A stretch of DNA of 64,000 bases, from the NCBI RefSeq assembly GCF_963678975.1, contig NC_089279.1, positions 33,728,797 to 33,792,796 of the forward strand. Reading direction: 5' to 3'. Below are positions 46,085 through 56,100 of this stretch, piece after piece. This stretch comes from Dysidea avara. Taxonomy: Eukaryota > Porifera > Demospongiae > Dictyoceratida > Dysideidae. Position 1 is the stretch's first letter. Each line of letters begins with the position of its first letter. The notes under the pieces were generated by a model. It did not search any database. It was not told where the DNA came from and saw only the letters and a list, made by a program, of their open reading frames with translations. The position numbers and the translations under genes were made by a program.

Positions 46085-48650
46085 AGCTGCATGTATAATT
46101 TACTCAGTTATATTACATTGCAAGTTATTCTGTAGGGAATTCAACTACAAACAAGTCACCCTGTAGTCAGATCAGCTAGAAGAAGGTACCTAATAGAGAG
46201 TTCAGCTACAAAGAAGCCATCATGTAGAGAGTTCAGCTGAAATAAATCACCCTGTAGAGAATTCAGCTACAAACAAATTGCCCTGTAGAGAGATCAGCTA
46301 GAAGAAGTTACCTTGTAGAGAGTTCAGTTACAAAGAAACAATCATGCAAAGAGTTTAGATGCAAACAAATCACCCAGTACTCAGAAAGTTCCGCTATGAA
46401 CAGATCACACTATAGAGAGTTCAGTTAGAAACAAGTCATCCTGTAGAGAGATCAACTAGAAGAAGTCACATTGTAGAGAGTTCAGTTACAAAGAAACAAT
46501 CATGCAAAGAGTTTAGCTGCAAACAAATCACCCAGTAAAAAGTTCCGCTATGAACAGATAACACTGTAGAGAGTTCAGTTAGAAACAAGTCATCTTGTAG
46601 AGAGATCAGCTAGAAGAAGTTACCTTGTAGAGAGTTCAGTTACAAAGAAACAATCATGCAAAGAATTTAGCTGCAAACAAATCACCCAGTAAAAAGTTCT
46701 GCTATGAACAGATCACACTGTAGAGAGTTCAATTAGAAACAAGTCATCCTGTAGATAGATCAGCTAGAAGAAGTCACTTTGTAGAGAGTTCAGCTACAAA
46801 CAAATCACCCTGTAGATAGTTCAGCTAGAAACAAGTCACCCTGTAGAGAGATCAGCTAGAAACAAGTCACCCGTGGAGAGTTCAGCTAGAAGAAGTTACA
46901 TTGTAGAGAGTTCAGCTACAAAGAAACTACCATGTAGAGAGTTCAGCAGCAAACAAATCGCCCTGTAGAGAATTCAGCTACAAACAAATCACCCTGTAGA
47001 AAGATCAGCTAGAAGAAGTTACCTTGTAGAGAGTTCAGCTACAAACAAATCACCCTGTAGAGGGTTCAGCTACAAACAAGTCACCCTGTAGAGAGTTCAG
47101 CTACAAGAAGTTACATTGTAGAGAGTTCAGCTACAAGAAACTACCATGTAGAGAGTTCAGCAGCAAACAAATTGCCCTGTAGAGAATTCAGCTACAGACA
47201 AATCACCTTGTAGAAAGATCAGCTAGAAGAAGTTACCTTGTAGAGAGTTCAGCTACAAACAAATCACCCTGTAGAGAGTTCAGCTAGAAGCAAGTCACCC
47301 TAGGCCTGTAGAGAAATCAGCTAGAAACAAGTCACCCTGTATAGAGTTCAGCTACATTGTAGAGAGTTCAGCTACAAAGAAACTACCATGTACAGAGTTC
47401 AGCTGCAAACAAATTGCCCTGTAGAGAATTCAGCTACAAACAAATCACCCTGTAGAAAGATCAGCTAGAAGAAGTTACCTTGTAGAGAGTTCAGCTACAA
47501 ACAAATCACCCTGTAGAGAGTTCAGTTAGAAACAAGTCACCCTGTAGAGAGTTCAGCTAGAAGAAATTACGTTGTAGAGAGTTCAGCTACAAAGAAACTA
47601 CCATGTAGAGAGTTCAGCTGCAAACAAATTGCCCTGTAGAGAATTCAGCTACAAACAAATCACCCTGTAGAAAGATCAGCTAGAAGAAGTTACCTTGTAG
47701 AGAGTTCAGCTGCAAACAAATCACCCTGTAGAGAGATCAGCTAGAAGAAATTACGTTGTAGAGACTTCAGCTACAAAGAAACTACCATGTACAGAGTTCA
47801 GCTGCAAACAAATTGCCCTGTAGAGACAAACAAATCATCCTGTAGAAAGATCAGCTAGAAGAAGTTACCTTGTAGAGAGTTCAGCTACAAACAAATCACC
47901 CTATAGAGGGTTCAACTACAAACAAGTCACCCTGTAGAGAGTTCAGCTAGAAGAAGTTACGTTGTAGAGAGTTCAGCTACAAAGAAACTACCATGTAGTG
48001 AGTTCAGCTGCAAACAAATTGCCCTGTAGAGAATTCAGCTACAAACAAATCCCCTGTAGAAAGATCAGCTAGAAGAAGTTACCTTGTAGAGAATTCAGCT
48101 ACAAACAAATCACCCTGTAGAGAGTTCAGCTAGAAACAAGTTACACTGTAGAGAGATCAGCTAGAAACAAGTCACCCTGTAGAGAGTTCAGCTAGAAGAA
48201 GTCACATTGTAGAGAGTTCAGCTACAAAGAAACTACCATGTAGAGAGTTCAGCTGCAAACAAATTGCCCTGTAGAGAATTCAGCTACAAACAAATCACCC
48301 TGTAGAAAGATCAGCTAGAAGAAGTTACCTTGTAGAGAGTTCAGCTAGAAACAAATCACCCTGTAGAGAGTTCAGCTTGAAACAAGCCACCCGTAGAGAG
48401 TTCAGCTAGAAGAAGTTACATTGTAGAGAGTTCAGCAGTTTAGCTGCAAACAAATCGCCCTGTAGAGAATTCAGCTACAAACAAATCACCCTGTAGAAAG
48501 ATCAGCTAGAAGAAGTTACCTTGTAGAGAGTTCAGCTACAAACAAACCACCCTGTAGAGAGTTCAGCTACAAACAAGTCATCCGGTAGAGAGATCAGCTA
48601 GAAGGGTCACCTTGCAGAGAGGTCAGCTACAAAGAAATCACCCTGCTTCA
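46085..48650 (-). repeat. 31-bp minisatellite, locus B, with higher-order structure
   Basis: About 80 tandem monomers of about 31 bp (TGTAGAGAGTTCAGCTAGAA then ACAAGTCACCC, and the variant TGTAGAGAGATCAGCTAGAA then GAAGTTACCT). A variant ending AAACTACCATG recurs near 46926, 47139, 47382, 47595, 47782, 47985 and 48227, showing a higher-order period of about 190-240 bp (6-8 monomers). It is the same satellite as 6585-7970 in opposite orientation. Confidence 0.9.
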
Positions 48651-48689
48651 TCTTTTCTTCTTCCTGTAGTAAAGAAAAAATGACAGGTT

Positions 48690-49082
48690 AAAAAGCCCTA
48701 AAGCCGGCCATTGGCCGGCTTTGGGGTATACAAATACAAAAAGAAGTGAAATCTAATCCAAAACAGCCAAGCTGTAAAAAAAGAGTGCGGCCCTGAGAAA
48801 GGCTATGGTGAAAAAAGATGTGAAATCCAAGGTGGCGGCCAAGAAATGGCTGTGATGGTAGGTTAATGGTAAAAATTTTAATAACAACAATTCAGGTGAA
48901 TTTGGTGCCGCTTGGTCTTGGCACAAAATTCACCTGAATTGTCGTTATTAAAATTTTAACCATCAACCTACCATCACAGCCATTTCTTGGCCGCCACCTT
49001 GGATTTCACATCTTTTTTCACCATAGCCTTTCTCAGGGCCGCACTCTTTTTTTACAGCTTGGCTGTTTTGGATTAGATTCTC
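48690..49082. repeat. Foldback repeat family, copy 5
   Basis: Arms of about 165 bp are nearly perfect: CCAAAACAGCCAAGCTGTAA, AGAGTGCGGCCCTGAGAAAG, GGTGGCGGCCAAGAAATGGC, AATTCAGGTGAATTTGGTGC and their complements about a short centre at 48900-48930. It is the best preserved copy. An outer AAGCCGGCCATTGGCCGGCT palindrome precedes it. Confidence 0.8.
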
Positions 49083-49734
49083 TTATTGTGCTTGTACATC
49101 ACATTATTTCTATCATGTTATTATGTGTGTAATGACTGTGCAGTATGCTTGTACATCACATAATATACTTAATACGTTATCATGTATATCATGTATGTGT
49201 GGGATATAGCATATACTCAGTTTAAGTAATATTCAACCGTTTTCTAACTCCCTTGGACTTTTGTAGCTGTTTTGAGCTGGCTTGTTTATGAATTTCGATC
49301 CATCCAGAAGCAGCTGAAAACTTTCATATTGTAATCCAAAGATTTACGATCATACGCATCAGAGTACTTGCAACTTCCTCCTCCCAAGATTCTGACACAA
49401 TGTTCCAATAAAAGAGCACATCAGCACTGTTCACCAACCTCTCTGTAATTCTTTCTATGACATTGTCATACTCAATTCCATGTAACCCTTCTTCAAGCAT
49501 TGGCCGTAACTCTAGTTCCATTTGGAAAACTGTCATGTACATCACCTCATTGACATGGACCAGGCCACCACGGTCAATAAGTTTTATCCAGTCACTACTT
49601 GAAGATGACTCATCGTCAGTCTGGAGTGGTTGTCAGTTCCTCTAAGTGTAATAAGAGAGACTGCTTGAGGGAGTGAGCAGATGTTTTTAAGCGTTTCCTG
49701 AGTGCTCTTATGATATAACCTGAGGCATATGTGT

Positions 49735-50022
49735 TAATAATAAATACCTTAGGATTAAGGAAGAAAATCCATCCCTCCTGGAGGAAGACTGAGTGTGGCC
49801 CCGACTAGACATTGGGTGACCTGCAGTTCGATTCCTGGGGCTGGAGGGATTTTTTCCTTACTTTGGCCCCTTTTCTGTTACACCTTTCCAGCTACTGTAT
49901 AAGTCATTAAGTCTAAGTCCTTGAAACTAGGTTAGGTAATCGTAAGGCTGCAGCACATGTTGTTGTAGACCTTCAGTGCTGGTCACTGTAAAGTGTTAAT
50001 AATAATAATAAATACCTCAAAG
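49735..50022 (+). mobile_element. SINE-like insertion with Pol III B-box
   Basis: Contains AGTTCGATTC (49825-49834), a B-box match, after ATTGGGTGACCTGC; an A-box is only weakly matched. It ends AGACCTTCAGTGCTGGTCAC then TGTAAAGTGTTAATAATAATAATAA. The 3' part reappears as the 57-bp insertion at 51433. It splits the transposon's second gene between LR and ASGY. TTAATAATAAATACCT occurs at both borders. Confidence 0.6.
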
Positions 50023-50663
50023 CGTTTTGCTCTTCATAACTTAGGCCATCACTGGTAGTACTCGTTCTGTTTTCTACCACAATGAAGTGTTCATGTATGA
50101 TTTTTTCAGCAACCAAGTCTGTGACAAGCTGGTAAAAGAGAGGACTTCCTTCGATTCCTATCTTGGTAGATATCATCATCCAGTGATCAGCAAAGGTTTG
50201 AGACGTTTGTAATTTGAAAAGCTTCTCCCACATCTGTGCTCTACATTTGGCTGATGCTTTGACTGGCATTGGCAAACAAGTTTTCAGAGACTTTACCAAA
50301 TGTTCACAGAACCCGGTACAAGCTGCTTTATTTTGTGGATCATTTATCCAACCAAGCATTACTTGAGCTGAGTCATTCATTGCTTTAGCTTGCTCTGAGA
50401 TTGGCTCTTCTCCAAGTAGATCCTCAACAGCTTGTTGCACCAGAATATCAGGATCTAATAACAATTAGAAACGAAACTAGTAAACTCTGCAGTGTAAATA
50501 CTCTACATTTAATACCAGACATTACACACACAAATTCTCCACACATGAAATAATAGCGGATAGTCCGTCCACATAGTAGGAAAAGGCATGAAACATTCAT
50601 TCCCTATCCTGCTATTGCATGTATTGCTATGAAAAACTGCCATTAAGAGTGTGATGCAGGTTT

Positions 50664-51040
50664 GTGTGCATAATTTCAATACATCTTGTACCCGAGCGCA
50701 TCAGTCCTCTCACCCTTGTTCCGCTACAGTCTTCTATCAATTCTTATAGACATTCTTTCTTTGTGAACACTGTTTTCTTATGGAACACTCTATCGTGTGA
50801 TGTATTTGATCTCAGCTCATCTAAGCGGTTTCGCCAAGCTGTGTATAAACTGTTTTGTTGTAATTAATTTATATGTGTATGTGTTCTTTCTTGGTTTTTG
50901 TAGCTGTGTTTTCTCTGTATTTGTCCCCTCCGTTTTTGGTTTTGTATCTTCTAGGGAAACACCCTTGTACAGGCTCTGCCTTTTGGTGTCACCCTGTCTT
51001 TTTTTGACAAATCAGATAAATAATAATAATAATAATAATT
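50664..51040 (+). pseudogene. LINE 3' end inside intron of the transposon's second gene
   Basis: A frame ending SYRHSFFVNTVFLWNTLSCD then SSSKRFRQAVYKLF and a stop matches the last residues of non-LTR retrotransposon ORF2 (RT C-terminus, W(N/D).L). It is followed by a 3' UTR and (AAT)n at 51021-51040. 5'-truncated; plus strand. Confidence 0.7.
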
Positions 51041-51241
51041 AAATAGAATCGTTACAGTTTATTTAACATACTAGAAGCTGTACTACTCGACCGAGAAGAT
51101 GCCATTCTTTTCGAATTCAACACAACGAAGCAACTTAGTCCACTGTGACACCACTTAAAACGAAACATATACGGAAACAAAACAGAAAATAAACGGAGAA
51201 TTAAGAAGCCTTACAAGAGGAGTGTCCTCGACAAATCTATT

Positions 51242-51262
51242 GCGTTTCCAATCCCGTGGTTA
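51242..51262 (-). repeat. Right terminal inverted repeat of the P-like transposon
   Basis: GCGTTTCCAATCCCGTGGTT then A; outside sequence GTAATATTTGCTG(T/C)ACCTAC resumes the match to the right duplication unit. Confidence 0.85.
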
Positions 51263-51432
51263 CTATAATATCTATGGTAATATTTGCTGTACCTACTATA
51301 GATAATACACCCTATACATATAAGGCAACCATGGTTGCACATATTCAATTGATCTGATCAATATTATTGTGAACGTAAAGTGCTGACAATGTCTGACAGC
51401 AATAGCCAAAACCCACAGGTTACCCCCATTAT

Positions 51433-51489
51433 TTTTTTTTTATTATTATTAGCGCTTTACAGTGACCAGCACTGAAGGTCTAACAGCAA
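51433..51489 (-). repeat. 5'-truncated SINE tail insertion
   Basis: 57 bp matching the 3' end of the SINE at 49735-50022 (GACCTTCAGTGCTGGTCACT on the minus strand, followed by AATAATAATAA). It is flanked by CATTAT (51427-51432, 51490-51495), and the right unit shows the empty site (CACATTATGG). Confidence 0.8.
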
Positions 51490-51896
51490 CATTATGGTAC
51501 GTATACTCGTTGAGCTGGATCCTCAAAAACATTTAATAACTCATGAATGTAATTACACACAACCTTGAAATTTGGCTCATTTGTAGTGCTGCTTGACCCG
51601 CTAAAAGGATTTTCAAATCTTTTTGTTGAAACGTCAGACATATATAATATTTGTGGCCAACCGGACTTTTCGCCATACATTTCTCTTTGGGAAGCCATAA
51701 AAGTACAGCGTCCATTGCAGTTCTTTCCCGAACTTCTAATGGAGCCAAACTGTACATGTCTGTTGTTGACACTTTCGCTGTCACCACTAATTATCTGGCT
51801 GACTGAAATGTTAGCTCTCCTAGTCGCCTGAGAATAAATCCACTTTTACTTTTTTGCTGTTTTTCAAGATCCAGCTCAGCTTGTACATACTAGTTT

Positions 51897-52214
51897 CAGG
51901 GGCGGATCCAGAGTCTGGAAAGAGGGGGGGCACCTTGCTGAAAAAAAGTTGAAGAGCAAAAAAAAAAAAAAAAGGTCACAACAATAATAGCTAGTTATCC
52001 TTTACCAAATATATTATATCACGTATGTTATGTAAAAATAAAATCCTATTTATAGCTTCCTAAGTAAGCTACACTTCCCCATGAACACTGTGACTGCTTT
52101 ATTAGAGTGATTGGTGATTGACTGCTCTATTAGAGTATCTCGATCTTATATACATTTTTTAAGGGAGGGGAGGGGGGGGGGGGGGGGGGCACGTGCCCCC
52201 TGTGCCCGCCCCTG
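51897..52214. mobile_element. CAGGGGCGGATCC-ended DNA transposon with 5-bp target duplication
   Basis: Starts CAGGGGCGGATCCAGAG and ends GTGCCCGCCCCTG; AGTTT on both sides (51892-51896, 52215-52219). Absent from the matching place in the right unit (about 58140). It contains a G-run, poly-A, and two CTCTATTAGAG-type motifs (52100-52145). Same class as 41772-42054. Confidence 0.75.
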
Positions 52215-53203
52215 AGTTTTACTGGAGGAGGTGAGCTAAAATCGCTGTGAAACTTCTAGTTACCTATATATGAGAAAACCATTTATGCAACCAGCATATA
52301 TAGGTGGGAAAAGAGTGTATGATTGCTGAATAGGATCACTTTTAAGTACATGTAACTATTAACTAGTCCAACTGTGTAATGTTATACTATGGTATTATAG
52401 ATGCATGCCAATAAGAGTATTAATTGCAATCAATATTTCTCATTGTCACAGTATATTCACACCATCACTTTTGTCATTTGAGACAATCTGCATGGTGTCT
52501 TTAATAATTCTCATTCGCCAAATTTGAAGGAAACAGATCTGAAGAGAGTATAGCTATGTGTCATTGCATGTGCACACAACATTATGTCTAATTGTGACTA
52601 CAAGCATTAACCACACTCTTACTATTAACTACATCAATATATTGCATTCATTCACTGTTTTAAGCCTGCAATGTGAATTGTACCAATAGCATTAAGTAAC
52701 TTGAGGAAAAAATTTATCCAATTGGCAAATATTTGATAGACATCCAATACAATTTGATATAGATGTATAGGCTGTTATGTATGGTTGAGCATCTCCTGAA
52801 ATTTATAGCATTCTGTGCACATTAACTTCCAATTGTTAACAAAAGTAATTTATTTTCCGGTACAAAGTGTTTGCTGCCAAGCACAAAACTTGATACAATG
52901 GAGGTGGACCATGATTAGATTTTAATTTACACATATTTGTACCTTTTATAACTTGTTTACTTCTGTAATAAAATCTTCTTTGCTTATACTTAGCTACTGT
53001 TGTACGTACATACCCTATAGTATCATAAGTGCTTTTCAGACTTTATACATGAGGTAGCCTAAGGGAACAAATTGTACAACGCGGTGCCCTAACTGTGCGT
53101 ATCTCATGATCATCCATCAAACTAATGAACAACTGATAATAAAATCAAAAACACACTTGTACAATTGAACAATGGTGTACAATGGCAATACAGCAATTAA
53201 AAA

Positions 53204-53209
53204 TTTATT
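53204..53209 (-). terminator. Polyadenylation signal AATAAA, ligand copy 1
   Basis: AATAAA on the minus strand 98 bp after the stop codon. The same place in copy 2 reads AGTGAA. Confidence 0.5.
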
Positions 53210-53306
53210 TCATGTATTTACTGGCCAGTGACCTGCACTAGCCTGTTCTACATCATTACATTTTCTTTAAAAAATCAATTTAAAAATCACAGTGTGTTAG
53301 AAGAGG

Positions 53307-54112
53307 TCATACACAACCACATGAGGTAGCTCTAGCTGGAACATTTTTGTAGATGGTCTCATGAGTCAACTCATTGTAGAACACCATTTGGATCAGCTCA
53401 AAATTAGTTGGTACACAACACCTCTTTGGTGCCCCTGCATGGCCTCTAGTCTGGTAGTAGTGGAGGGAAAGAATACTTGCATAATCAGTTAATGATTCTA
53501 CTGGTAGTCTTGGACAGTGACCCCCACATACTCCAACATCAAACAATTTAGGAAGCACCAGATGGACATTGCCTGCACTTACAGCAGTGTTGCTAACCTC
53601 CATCTTTTGAAGATGGCATGCCACATGTGATGTCTCAATAGAACTAGTGGTTTGACGTTTTTGTACTTTGTGCTTGATGTCTGATATCTTTTTGTCTTTT
53701 AATACTTCACTCAAGAATTTGTTAGTGTTATCATGAGTGAACATAACTAACAAAGGTTCAGTGTTCAGTATATCTTCTTGTTCCCCAGAAGAGTAAACAC
53801 CTTCACATGATAGTTGTTGTTCTCCTTTAGTCAGTGTAACTTTCAAGCCATAGTTAACCCATCCTTGTTTCCAGCTCTCAACTATTGGAGTGACATCAAA
53901 TGTTTTCCATCCTGGACTAGAGTCAGTGTGTTTGAAAGTGAGCTTTAGAGGTGAGTCAATGTTGTTGTTATGGAGTAAGTAATAAATATTGACCTCATAG
54001 TAGTCTCTTGGCATTGAGATCTTCTGTAGTAGACGTAGTTCAGCATGAATTATTTCCTCTCCATCAATGCTGGCCTTGTCAATGTCGAATTTATAATATC
54101 CACAACCAATAT
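53307..54112 (-). CDS. TGF-beta superfamily ligand, copy 1, exon 2
   Basis: 268 codons after acceptor TTGTGCAG, phase 1. It encodes the rest of the latency-type propeptide (YYKFDIDKASIDGEEIIHAE is the typical FD...I..GE.I..AELR block), a dibasic cleavage site QKR|Q after residue 258, and a 115-residue mature domain. All seven knot cysteines are present: ACHL, VCGGHC, RCC, SCGC. CGGHC, CCVP and CGC are the canonical cystine-knot motifs. The Trp pair usual in finger 1 (GW..W) is absent, so it is a divergent ligand. The full protein is 373 aa. An AATAAA lies about 100 bp after the stop (53204-53209). Confidence 0.9.
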
Positions 54113-54219
54113 CTGCACAACAACAACAATAATATTAAGGCAGTTCCAAATAGGCAATAATGTACTAGTATATTATATAGAAGATGTTTGTGCATGCCTT
54201 CAGTATACAGCACACATAC

Positions 54220-54535
54220 CCATTGCTTGATTCTCAAAGGATCTTATTGTGTTTGCTTTGGTCATCTTTTGGTCTTTCAGTGTATGAGCTGGTTCACTTG
54301 GAAAGTTAAAGTTGACAAATAGATCCTTCAAGTAGCTGGGTAGAGTTGCATTAGCTAGTTCACGTGCAAATTCATTCATCTCAAGATTTCCATCAACGTT
54401 CTCTGAGTCAGAATTGGCTTCCCTTCTAGCCACCTTCACCGGTTGCTGCTCCACATGTCTTATGGGAACTGAGTGAACTGTAAAATGACTGATAGTGAGT
54501 AGCAGTACAATGAGGCACACTGAGAACTTCATCAT
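54220..54535 (-). CDS. TGF-beta superfamily ligand, copy 1, exon 1
   Basis: 105 codons plus one base from ATG at 54535 to donor GTATGT. It starts with a signal peptide (MMKFSVCLIVLLLTISHFTV...) and continues into the propeptide, with one N-glycosylation sequon (NAT, about residue 62) and TIRSFENQAM at the junction. A second ATG follows directly (MM). A TATA box lies about 75 bp upstream. The single phase-1 intron is 107 bp, in sharp contrast to the giant introns of the neighbouring genes. Role: secreted morphogen precursor. Confidence 0.9.
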
Positions 54536-54608
54536 CTTGTTAACTCCTAAGGTCTTTGTTCTTTACCAAATCACCGGCTTCACTGATGTAGTGTCTACTG
54601 CTCAGCCA

Positions 54609-54616
54609 CTTTTATA
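54609..54616 (-). promoter_or_regulatory. TATA box of TGF-beta ligand copy 1
   Basis: TATAAAAG on the minus strand (GAGGTATAAAAGTGGC), 74 bp upstream of the ATG; conserved at the same distance in copy 2 (60816-60823), along with the rest of the 5' flank. Confidence 0.7.
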
Positions 54617-55552
54617 CCTCTCTACTGTAACATTACCTTCCATTCCTTGTAACCTCATCCTTGGGAAGATCATTACTCCTCTTCCCTAATATGGTCTACT
54701 ATAGTGTGGGCACCTTTAGCCAGTGAAATTGTTGGCATTTTAAAATTAATCAGTTGATCAGAGTTGACATTTGGCCTACATATATATATATGTGCCATTA
54801 TGTGGTCACTATACCCTTGTGTTAGTGGGTCACAAAAGAAGTACATATCTACAGTTCACAAGCAATCGATCACTTGTGTAAAATATGTTAAAGAAGTGAG
54901 TGCATTAATCTGGTTATTTGCTTGTTTTGAGTAAATGTGCAGCCTTTATACTGTTAAATTTACCTTTAATGATATATATGCTGCAATTAAAATATTGAAC
55001 CAACCCCTTCATATCTTACACCATTTAACAGTGGAAGAACTTCTATAAATAAGACAAAGATCTTCTTAAAATTAATGAGACTGAAGTGCAGGACAAGATT
55101 AGTTTGGCTTACAATTAAACTGCTGATGCTAATAATTAACTACTCTAATAGAATATCTAATAGACATTCATTAGAGCACTGCCAGTAAAATTGGGCTAGT
55201 GTGTGGACTATAATGCAATTTATTTGGTGTTATATTACAAACTTGTAGTTATAGTATACTTTGTCTCACATGAATAACAAATGATTCAAAATGTGCTTCA
55301 ATTAGCACCTCTAGCTTCATCATATACTTTCCACACTTATAATCACAATTGGCAATTACGGACCCAATTTGGAGATGTAGATTGTTCATGTGATCACCTC
55401 CATGCACAATCTATAATGTGTACATGTATTAGTAACCTCCAGTAACCCAGTATGAGTGATTCTTACCTACAGTAGCTTCACTTGTATATAGTCATTGTGA
55501 AACTTGATAACTTTACAAGATCGTGTGACTTCGTGTCCTAGTAAAATGAGGC

Positions 55553-56100
55553 ATTCAGTGGAAAAAATCTTGATTGTGTGACAGTTGAATGTGGTCAACA
55601 TAGCATTGTTCTTTATGTGGAGGTTGTATGCACTGGTGTTGTAACACACAAACTGAAAACTATGTATATTAGACCCCTTAAAAGTGATCATGACGCATGC
55701 TGCTTAAAATTCTGCCTTAAAACATTATTAGAGATATCTTATGTGATGAAAATCACCTTTACAGAACCATCTAACATCAAATACCTACAGCATAGACAAA
55801 ACAAGAAAACACTTGCAGGCAGCCGAATATAGAATCTTAATAAAATCACCAAAACTCAAATTTCCATCTGCTAGCCTGCCTGCATTGATGGCTTAGTGAT
55901 CATCGCATACATGTACATCATGCAATAAGAGTATTTAACTAGCCAAGACGAATCTGCTTTAAGTGCTTTTATTATAGTCACTATAATTAATGTAGCTTAT
56001 ACAAAATTGCTTCTTGGTATAATAATATTGTACAATAAGCAAAAAAAGTCCATAAAGGTTTTTGAATAATGAAATTATATTATTATAAGCACACTACAAA
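55553..56100. other. Spacer between the two duplication units
   Basis: About 550 bp of AT-rich DNA with no similarity found to the equivalent end of the right unit. Nothing recognisable. Confidence 0.5.

Larger units (their letters stand above)
49222..51105 (-). pseudogene. Second transposon gene, unknown function (broken)
   Basis: Exon 1 (51105-51072; ATGGCATCTTCTCGGTCGAG, 11 codons plus one base) ends at donor GTATGT. Exon 2 begins at 50454 after TTATTAG in matching phase 1, reading PDILVQQAVEDLLGEEPI, a Cys/Trp-containing helical stretch, then YEEQNALR. A SINE (49735-50022) interrupts it there. The frame resumes as ASGYIIRALRKRLK, then DWIKLIDRGGLVHVNEVMY and SADVLFYWNIVSESWE, with one extra base near 49620 and TGA at 49324-49326; a readable tail runs to TAA at 49222. 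From memory, AL.Y..GY...L and LIDRGGL..V occur in uncharacterised, transposon-linked sponge and coral proteins. The start lies 137 bp inside the right terminal repeat, so it belongs to the element. Intron 1 holds a LINE insertion. Confidence 0.6.
43234..51262. mobile_element. P-element-like composite transposon (8.03 kb)
   Basis: Bounded by near-perfect terminal inverted repeats: AACCACGGGATTGGAAACGC at 43235-43254 and its exact complement at 51242-51261, with one more matching base outside each. The right segmental-duplication unit is uninterrupted at this site, so the whole block behaves as one insertion. It holds a P-element/THAP9-type transposase remnant on the plus strand (44493-45258) and a spliced gene of unknown function on the minus strand (49222-51105). 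Later passengers are a LINE fragment in each half, a SINE, a foldback element and a satellite-bearing hairpin element. No perfect target duplication is visible (left TCTTTTAT, right CTATAATA), so the flank has changed or the duplication is imperfect. Confidence 0.8.
41459..55552. repeat. Segmental duplication, left unit (with TGF-beta ligand copy 1)
   Basis: Collinear and highly similar to 56101-62872 from AGTGTGCTTATAATATACAA (41467) through the ligand gene to ACTTTACAAGATCGTG (about 55510). Differences are mainly insertions. Those only in this unit: 41772-42054, 43234-51262, 51433-51489 and 51897-52214. Without them the unit is about 5.4 kb. Confidence 0.85.

Noticed and set aside
46085-48650. 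CRISPR-like array of about 30-bp repeats
   Set aside because: Monomers are contiguous with no unique spacers; it is a eukaryotic minisatellite.
51492-51831. Minus-strand frames (FENPFSGSSSTTNEPNF) considered as an exon
   Set aside because: The matching part of the right duplication unit (57740-58080) has a 4-bp deletion and stops in this frame, so coding constraint is not supported.
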